Positions 56,041 through 64,000 of a DNA stretch of 64,000 nucleotides are shown here, piece after piece; position 1 is the stretch's first letter; each line of letters starts with the position of its first letter. The DNA is from Gracilariopsis chorda (Eukaryota; Rhodophyta; Florideophyceae; Gracilariales; Gracilariaceae). The stretch covers positions 1-64,000 of the forward strand of contig NBIV01000214.1 of assembly GCA_003194525.1 (NCBI GenBank), given 5' to 3'. Both the position numbers and the translations under genes were made by a program. The notes beneath the pieces are model-generated. The model searched no databases, was not told the origin of the DNA, and saw only the letters and a list, made by a program, of their open reading frames with translations.

Positions 56041-57019
56041 TTTGAAGATTGCTATCGGTATTCATAACGACTCACCTGTCTCGCGAGCGCTCAGGGGCCA
56101 ACTGATATACTGTTTGAATGAGAAAAGCGCGCGCTTTTCAAACTGCTCTTTACACCGTCTCACGTGAGCGTAATGAGCTACTGCAAGAGATGGGGTGTTG
56201 ATGGGGTTGCTGAGTGTCCGGTGTCATTGCCAATATGATGGAAACTGTAGCGAGAATGGCATTGTTGATTATAGGATTTTTGTCGATTTATGGTACGGAC
56301 GGTTACAACCTGATTAGTTCATTCATACTCAGTTCCGTCTACGCTCGTAGAAGCTCATTACACGTATCGCTTTACAAGCTCAAATCAGTGTCTGGCTGAA
56401 CAATTTTGTAGCCCAGTCCTCTCAAATAAGTCTTTCAGATACCCTTGGTACGTTGGTAGCCTTGGACAAATATGTTCTTCTTGAAAGTGGTGCAGATCCA
56501 AAGGGGAGCATTTGCACTTGCTGTCACCTCCATAGCTCAGCAGCAGATCCATGTCTACCTATCACGGAAAGTTGTTTTTGAGCTGCATCTGTACCAATTG
56601 TCGCTCTGTCCACCTTTTTGTCTCTCCAGAGAGTGATAATGGCCATTCTATCTACTCTAGATTTATAAGGCTATTGTGCGGACCTTGTGGCTCGTTCTAA
56701 TTATCGGGCAGAATGCTTGCATTTTCACCGTGCCTAGCAAAAAAAAATTGTTACAATCATGTTGCACTGTACTTTATCAAAATGACGTAATGGTTTCCGT
56801 TGAAAATCTAGATACAGTAGAAACTCTCAAGCAAAATCTGTATCTAGAAGAAAAATATGGCACTATTGCCAGTTTTATTGAGCAAACCTGAAATAAAGGC
56901 AATTTACCCACACGAAGAAGCTAAAAATGCAGTGTATGATATATATATATATAACATAAAGAGAAAAGAAGCAGTCAAATCAGAAAATTATATCAGAATC
57001 GATAGTAATAAAACTTATC
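56041..57019. other. Region between pogo-like and copia D sequences
   Basis: No gene is seen. It includes the perfect palindrome GAAAAGCGCGCGCTTTTC at 56122-56139, a repeat (56349-56430) related to 53608-53690, and at about 56540-56700 sequence resembling 62490-62690 (shared TATAAGGCT and TGTGGCTCGTTC), possibly the 3' LTR of copia D. Confidence 0.4.
56540..56700 (-). repeat. Possible 3' LTR trace of copia element D
   Basis: Colinear, patchy similarity to 62490-62690, best at CCTTGTGGCTCGTTC. Orientation is taken from the enclosed gag-pol. Ends are undefined. Confidence 0.35.
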
Positions 57020-60000
57020 TTAGCACATAAAGTCACAAATCAAATATATTCGTTTTACCATTTCGTGACTAACAAGCTTAAAAAATACTACAACAACTTT
57101 CGATTCAGTTGTAGTTGATTTCAGGTTTACAAAAGTGGTATATAGCAGTTTTGTGACTTGTTGAAAAATTTGAGCAATTTTTTGGTTTCCTGTAGAGACT
57201 TTGAGGTCCTGCAAAATCGGAAATGGAGTCGTATTGTCTGCCAAAATTGATATTGTGTACATTTCGGGTTTTTTGTCCAGAACTATTTCGTTGCGTACTT
57301 CCCAAACAAATCTTGACCACCATGTAATCGTTTGATTGCAAGAATAAAGTGCAAAATTCTCTGCTACTCCGAACAACACCGCAAAAAAAGTTTGTTTCCT
57401 GTTTTTCGACATTATCAGTGCTTTACTCTCCTTGATCAACAGTCTATTCGTAGACATCCTTGTGCCCAGACATGCTGCCCAATCTGCGTCGCAATATATG
57501 TCTATTGGCAGTGTCGTTTTCATGGAAAAGAACAGATAAAGACAGTTTGTAACCTTCAAATACCTTACTACTTTCTTTACAATTCTCATTTGCATTATGC
57601 ATGGCTTGTGGGTTTTCGTTGCTAGCAAAGATGCTGCAAAAATCATGTCTGTTCTAGATGAAACGGCCAAGCACATTAGGTTGCCGACAATCTTCCAGTA
57701 CTGATTGTGAATGCCGGATGCAAGATTGCTTTCGTCTTCTAGTCGGTCTGTGAGGTCTCCATACGAAGGAAATGGTGTCCGAGCACTGTTTGACTTGTTC
57801 AATCCGATTTCTTTCAAGGCTGTTTCGACGTACTAAGTCTGTCGGATCTTGATGCCAGTTTTGTTCTTCTGAATGTAAACTTCGATGACTTACTTACCTT
57901 CTCCAAGAAGTTTGACTTTGAAAATCTTCTGCATCTCCCCTTTGAAGTGGTTAAGTAAAGAATACGAATCACATGACATCGAAATGTCGTCCACAACGAT
58001 CAATAATGTTAGTGTAGCACTTGTGGATTTATATATGTAAGCCGACTATTTTTACTAGATTGTGTGAATATTAGTCGTAATATTGCCTTATGTAGTATTT
58101 AGTTCCATATCTTCCCAGCTAAGCATGGCCCATAGACAGATTTGAGCGGCAAGCATACTGGTTCAAGAACATATGAGGATCCAGAGGCGTTTTGGGGTTG
58201 CTCCATTATTATGGGTTCGTCGAGATCCTCGTAGAAATACGCGTTGCTCATTTCCATCGCCGCCAAGATTAGGACTTTGGCTGCAGCTTTGGCGAGGACG
58301 AGACGGATAGTCTCTTGTCTTGCGATGGGATTGTACAGGTCTTCGGGGTCAAAGTCAAATTAAGGACATTGTAGGTCGCCTCTTGCTACACAGCGTGCTT
58401 TCGGAAGGATCTGTGGAGGATCAGAGCTCACCTACTCCGCTGTGGAGCTTTAAAAGAATGGTCGGGGCTTTATACTTGGTTTTCTATCTACAAGCCTCCA
58501 CGTCCCTCGTTGCACTAGGGTGTTGTATTCTCTTTCGATTGCTTCTGCCCATTTCGGCATAAATATTGCTTCTTAAAAGCTCGTACAGACTCTCACATCA
58601 TCCCTAAAATCTTTGAAGCGAGACTTGGCAGTCCAAAAATGCGTCAAATAGGCATCCAAATGCTTTTAGTCATCTTCCTCCATCCTTTTCTTGGCTTCGT
58701 GACGACAAAGGGAAAAGAAATCTATTAGTTCGTTAATGGATGGAATGGCTTCCTTGTTCACTTCGAAGTCTGCCTTGGGATACTTTATTGCTTTCCAAAT
58801 CGAAGGAACGAAGATTCTTAACAGGGTTTATGGGCTATGCATCCAAAAAAATGACCTGGAACAGGGCGAAATAGGAGCTTCTTGTTCGCTACTGTCTCGG
58901 ACCGATATATGTACGCATGTCCCTTTGTCCAAACTTTAGGATATTGCTAAAGTCAGGCTTTTTCCGAGCCATATTGTGAAGGGGACCTTAAATCCTACTC
59001 GGTGGTTTGGTAGACGGTTCCTTAGGTAGCTGGAATGTGAGATGGCTTCCTCCCATAGCTGGTCAGGCAACGCTGAAGCGAACAGGAAAGTTTGCTCTAT
59101 CTTCCTGGATGATTTTCTCCCGGTCACCGTTTGATTGATGCGCATACGATGGAGTGATTTTGAGTATTATTCCATTCTCCACGGCATAGGTGATGAAGTC
59201 GTCGGACCCTTTCTCACCTGCTCCGTCGAGGCGAAGGCGGTATATACGGTTTGGATAGAGAGTTCATTCTCTGTGCGAGCCTTTTAACAACTTACTAACT
59301 GGAAGAACTGAGGCTTTTTGTCGAGAGAGTAAACAGAGCTTATCATTGTGTTATCATCGACAAATACCTACATATACTTAGAACCTTGTAGGGAGCTCGG
59401 CGTTATGGGGCCGATGGGGTCAGTGTGTGTTGTTCCAATGGCTCTTCTGCGACGGAGTCAGATTTTGTGAGTGGAGCACTTTTGGCACCAGCGTCGAGGC
59501 ATTGGGTACAGAACACATCGTTTATTTCTGTCGTGGAGGTTTAGGGTACTCCATGGCATTGGTCGATGCAAGAAAGCAGCCTATCGCGACCGTGGGATCC
59601 GAGTTTCTTATGCCCGTTCTGGGCAGTGTTACCTAGAGAATTTGACGCCGTTTCTGCACGAGGTGGAGGCGTGGGACTTGGCAAAGGGTAAAGTCCGTCA
59701 CTTAGTGTGGACTGGTAAAACTCTTCTCGAGTTGAGCAATCTTTCATGATGAACATAGAAGTCTCTTGGCTGTTAGAAACTTGGAATTCTACATGCCTTG
59801 AAAGCACGGAGAGGGCTACGAGGTTAGAGTCGAAGGATGGCTTATGCTTCGCAGGTAAGAGTATCCCATTCCCAAGCGGTAATTTTATTGTTCCAAAGAC
59901 TATTATATGGGACGCGTGGTCACAAGTGTTTACTGTTTGTGGTTTACTTGGTTAATAGTCCCAATACAGGTCCTTTTCTTTGAAGAAGACGTGACTTGCG

Positions 60001-61005
60001 CCTGAGTCCAGCCAGTTTGGTAGCTGTCATAGTAATAAAGACATGTATTTGCTATGGCAACGAAACCTCGGTAGGCACCACTTTCTCGCTGTTGTTATGA
60101 TTTTTATTTGCTTATCGTGGGCTACGGTGCGTATCACAGCTTCTCACTGCGTTTTTTTTCGTTCCTCGTGGTTTTTCATGTTCCACTGAAAGCTTCAGTT
60201 TGCTTTGTGCTCCCCGTCCTTGGTATGGTTCTGTTTTCGTGACCAGGGCTCAGAACGGATGTGTCCTATTCGTCTGCATTTCCAGCACTGTACTCCTTTC
60301 TTTGTTCATCGAGAGGTTTGCTTCCCCCGAAGGGTAGACATTTTCGCCGCAGAGTATGGAGGAATGCTGTTGTTGCTTGTTACTTTAGTGGCTAACGAGG
60401 AAGTAGAGGCTCTTTGTATCCGACGATCTATCTCAGAACGGACAAGTGATACTAGTTGGTCGTCCTCCATGTTTGTAACATCTGCTAGGATTGTTATTCA
60501 CATGAGGGAGTTGGGTAAGGTACGAAGCAGAGCAGCAGTTCTCTCTTTTTCCGTCACTGGATAACCAGGTATGGCAAGTTCCAAGTAATTTGCTTCCAGC
60601 TCAATGAATTGTTTCTGTCTGTCCTCATTATCTGTAAACTTTAAGGTGCTTAGCTTCTGCCGGAGCTGTCGTTTGGATTGCATGTTATCGTTTTTGTATG
60701 TGGACTAAAGTTTCGTCAACACCTCCAAAGCAGAGCAGTACTCCCTTTCTAGTAACTCAGAGACAGCAACGATAGGCCGCGGGCCCAAGTTCTGTACGAG
60801 AAGTGATCTTGCCTTTCGATCGGTATTGTCCCATCGCTTGCGTGCTTTCGCGCTACAATCAGTTAGGCGTGGTTACGTGGTCACGAATAGTGCATGCAAG
60901 GTATGCATGAGGTCCCGCACGTATATGTGACATGTGTAGTAGTCGGCATTTCCCTTTAGACTGGGTACCTGTTTGGTCTCGTGATCTTCATCAATGTTCA
61001 TCGAG
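57020..61005 (-). pseudogene. Element D: old, heavily mutated copia gag-pol
   Basis: All copia domains can be traced on minus, in order but with many stops and shifts. Gag opens at 61001 (MNIDEDHETKQVPSLKGNAD) and includes 60683-60498 (LRQKLSTLKFTDNEDRQKQF, AALLRTLPNSLM). A knuckle remnant CWKCRRIGHIRSEP is near 60270, with the last Cys lost; protease NWLDSGASHVF near 60010; integrase DPIGPITPSSLQGSKYM near 59410 and WEEAISHSSYLRNRLPN near 59040. RT carries PIIMEQPQNASGS near 58190, and RT-RNase H runs 57817-57020 (VGNLMCLAVSSRTDMIFAA, YCDADWAACLGTRMS). It differs clearly from A-C, E and F and is the oldest element here. Confidence 0.85.
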
Positions 61006-62489
61006 GAGTAAACTCTACGCAAGACTTAGATAATGTGGGAGATAAAACTTCTTAACCAGTGTCCTACCGGGAGAGGGATCCTTCTTTTACGTATTGAACG
61101 TTTGGGGCCACTGGCAGGATATTCTATCCCCGAACCTCTAATGGTCAGAACCCTGGCCACGAGTAAGAATCTCTCGGCTAGATGCGACCTCAACAGCCTG
61201 CCCAAGCTGTGCGCAATACAAAACGAGGGTGCGTGTAACGTACAGGATTCCCAGGCAAGGTTACTAACGGCAGGATTGTTTTCACCAGTTTCCCTTCTCT
61301 AATTTTTTTGGTTACTTGCTTGGCCAACGTCCTCTGATTTGCTTGCTGATCTGTCGTTGCAGTCCAGGCTGAAAGTTGAAACACCCTGTCACCGACGGTT
61401 CACAGCCACACCCCAGCTGAGCCAGATATCTAGTGCGCTTACTCGTCGCCGGATTGGTTCAAGTCCCCTTTCGGTTCCCTTACTGTACTCAGCTTGCGGA
61501 ATTGTTTGAAAGACCAGTTGCCAACTTCCATGCGTGGGTAATGGCTCCAAAGGCCCTATTTGGAAGTTATTATCTCGTCTTACAGTCAACGTCTCTAATG
61601 GGGTACTGACAGGTAAGGCCTTGTGTTCAGGACTTAGAAATGTTGCGCACTGGAAGCATGGTTCCGTGGTAGGGCGAGTTTGTCACTGGTGAGGCAGCAC
61701 AGAGAGATTGTGCGGGGGAGGGCCAAATGTAGAAGACGGGGAGGGGACGGGAGGGCCAAAGGTAGAAACCGGTGTCCACGGAGGGGGGACGGGCCAAAGG
61801 TGGAAACCGTGCGGCTGTTCATTAATAGAAGTCGGATTCCTTGGGCGGGGGGGGCCAAAGGCGGAAGCTGCGGGCGGTTCAATGGCGGAAGGTTGTGTCC
61901 AGTGCGAGAAGATGTGGCGCCAAGTAAGGCAGACGTCCGGTGGCGGTATGGTACAGGCAGTTCAGAGGGAAGAACAACGCAATGTAAAGGTGAAAGCCAG
62001 TGTCCAGTGCTGTAGAAGCGGGCTGGGGGGAACAAAAAGTAAGCCAGAGGCGGAAGCCTATGCTAGGTCAGTTTAGAGGTGGCGCGGAGTAAAGTCACAG
62101 CCTTCTGGTGGCATGAGAGACGCAGCGCGAAGAGAGGGTAAGTGCGAGCCATAAGCCGTAGCCAGTGTCGTTTGATTTCAAGTGCGACCAGGCGGTGCCG
62201 ATAACAATAGCGTTAGCAGTAGGAGAATCGGGCTGCAGGGGAAAGAACACAAAACCTGTTCGGAGAAGTACAGACGCTAAGAGAAGCCCGCGAAGAGGGC
62301 AGATGCCTAGACCGAGTGCGCAAATAACGCTCGCAGGGCAACTAGGGAAGCTGCGCTTTCTTTAAGGCAGAGAGACGAGCTTTTTTGCGCTCCTAGGTTG
62401 GGTTTTGTTAAGCAATGAATGCTGAATAACCTTTGAAAGGTCAATTTTCTAGCGTGTGATGTTGCGGTGGTGGCCGCCGTCTGCTTATG
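61006..62489. other. Presumed leader of element D with GC-rich repeats
   Basis: No gene is supported. The frames at 61634-62076 come from the purine-rich repeat array described separately. A primer-binding site like that of the other elements was not found. Confidence 0.35.
61700..62060. repeat. Degenerate purine-rich minisatellite-like array
   Basis: Variants of GGGCCAAAGGTGGAAACC recur at roughly 45-60-bp spacing (61719, 61757, 61791, 61849), separated by GTGTCC and poly-G runs up to eight bases. Variation keeps several frames open by chance. Confidence 0.6.
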
Positions 62490-62690
62490 GATAAAAATTA
62501 TCAATGTCCCATGTTCTATAGTCGCTTTCAGGCCTGTTGTATGCCCGCAGCGATGCTACCACGTAGCTCTTGTCACTCTGTTGGCTTCTTTTTACCTGGG
62601 GAGATTGAGAACGGTGAGTCTAGTTATTCAGTGTATATAAGGCTAGTGCTTGAGCCCTGTGGCTCGTTCAAATGAGCGGCCATAGTCAGT
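62490..62690 (-). repeat. Possible 5' LTR trace of copia element D
   Basis: Resembles 56540-56700, best at CCCTGTGGCTCGTTC. It is placed on the expected side of gag, but the 1.5-kb gap to gag is long. Low confidence. Confidence 0.35.
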
Positions 62691-64000
62691 CCACTCACAG
62701 TATCTAGATAGATGGGGACATTCCCACTTTTACACGCAAAACCCAAACCGAGATGTCTCCGTCCACCCGGGGGTCCGTGGGGGCGGATCTGGATTCCAAG
62801 TTTTCTAAACAATTAATGAAAACGATTGTTTGGGCCCAGGTTTGTGGTAGTCTGCGAATACAGTATCAGATGACTGCCCAGCGATTAATATTATTTTTGG
62901 CATGTCTCTGACATTCTGCCCGAGAAAAGCCTGGCATTACCGGTGGAGCACCAATAAAAAAATTGACCCCGTACTGGTTGAAAAAAGGCTATGGGCTCGC
63001 CTCAAAAGCGCAGATCCAATGCTTCACAAAGCGAATCTGAGAAGAGCGCATGAGGCTTTGGCGCAAGTATTTACCGGCCATATCTTGACTATGTATCCCG
63101 GCTCTATTTTCATTCGCAGCAGAAAATGTGTCTGCTACTTGCAAATGGCCTCAGCATAAATAAAATTTAGATCATTTTGTTCTCAGATGTTTCCGTCGAC
63201 TGCTGCTCAGCATCTAGAGAAAAGGACCTTCCAGCACTTCTGCTACCAAGGTCTTAGAATTAGCGACACAAGCCATTATAAACACACCCACTTACACATT
63301 GGCCTACCGCCTTATGGGTTTTTAGAACATGTTGGGGTAGAATTGGACATGGTTGCTCCGGAGTAATTTGCTCGGGAGCAGACACATAAGAGAACGAGGA
63401 GCGACTAAATCTCTATGGGCTTCTTCCCTTTGGTTCCGCGGGCTGGTTGGGTCCCGGACCAATTTATTGTATAGTGAAGTCAAATGCTGGCAGTACCCTG
63501 CGTGAGCAGCGCAAGCAGCGCACTGAGCTCACTGACCTACGGCTGAGTAGTACGCAATCTTAGTGATAGGATTGCCTAATAGGACAGGCTGTTACACATG
63601 TAACCTTGGTAGACACTGCACTGGAGGGGATATTCTTTAAGGTATTACACGGTACTGGACATAAAGTAACATCGCGTCATTATTATTCCCTGGAAGCCAG
63701 AATACAGTTCATGTTGTTGTGTATATGTGTGGTGTCATACGATCCACTTCCACGGTTCACATCGGACTTGCAGCCCAGTGGCTTTGATTATCACACATGC
63801 CATATACTTGCATTTGTGAAACTTTCAAGGTTAAGGGGTTACTGTAAGCTTTTATCTGCTGATTATTGGGTATGGATAGAAATATCAGAGCTGGGGAAAG
63901 CTTGGAGGTTTTCTTTCTGGGCCCATTCTATGCCTACGTGGTGTAGGGTTTGGGTTGTTCACTAATTTCTAGAGGACGCAGATCTACGACAATTATGTCA
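62691..64000. other. Right-end region, nothing recognised
   Basis: Short frames (62902-63159, 63606-63965) show no domain, no conserved motif and no repeat partner in the window. They are left unannotated. Confidence 0.35.

Noticed and set aside
61456-61466. GGTTCAAGTCC, a tRNA B-box-like sequence
   Set aside because: No A box at the right distance and no T-stem or acceptor pairing could be formed around it.
61634-62076. Three overlapping frames of 110-130 residues
   Set aside because: They lie in a repetitive G-rich block, are rich in Arg, Gly and Pro, and overlap on both strands.

Overview
The window looks like nuclear DNA of a eukaryote with compact, apparently intronless genes set in retrotransposon-rich sequence. 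Five protein-coding genes read as single open frames, two neighbouring convergent genes overlap at their stop codons, and one is a bacterial/plastid-type RlmN with an N-terminal extension that looks like an organelle-targeting peptide. Together with the mass of Ty1/copia elements this suggests a red alga of the Chondrus/Gracilaria type. That is an inference from style of genome and gene content; no marker in the window proves it.

Positions 1-38970 are a nest of Ty1/copia LTR retrotransposons. Three related LTR subfamilies of about 780-875 bp occur: L1 at 469-1246(-), 3269-4047(+), 9269-10056(+); L2 at 10380-11193(+), 28325-29135(-), 31755-32579(-), 34235-35045(+); L3 at 21822-22600(-), 23634-24412(+), 37042-37915(+). 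A fourth, unrelated copia element with short 230/233-bp LTRs lies at 15069-19716(-). Wherever a 5' LTR keeps its leader it is followed at once by a primer-binding site complementary to the anticodon arm of initiator tRNA-Met, the half-tRNA type of Drosophila copia. Coding parts are mostly broken by stops, frameshifts, deletions and inversions. Element B (11194-14545, minus) and E (15311-19364, minus) keep the longest frames. Several LTR ends are joined directly to internal pol sequence, three of them at the same point in the reverse transcriptase. A Helitron-like helicase remnant (14758-15045) and a stretch of palindromes and short tandem repeats (19717-21010) sit between elements.

Positions 39021-41850 hold a decayed piggyBac-type DNA transposon with recognisable terminal repeats and a Zn-finger tail.

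Positions 43363-53504 are the gene island: RlmN (+), a twin CX9C mitochondrial-type protein (-), the COPII GTPase SAR1 (+), an SRR1-domain protein (-), a 586-residue protein of unknown function with two membrane segments (-), and a type II membrane glycosyltransferase with an HIRRGD motif (+). These are unrelated housekeeping or membrane functions; their closeness reflects compactness rather than a pathway. The twin CX9C gene and SAR1 share a 323-bp divergent promoter region.

Positions 53600-64000 are again transposon-derived: a 136-bp tandem repeat, a pogo/Tigger-like transposase broken by two frameshifts (54544-56040, minus), and an old, heavily mutated copia element (coding part 57020-61005, minus) with weak traces of an LTR pair. 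No RNA genes or CRISPR arrays were seen.
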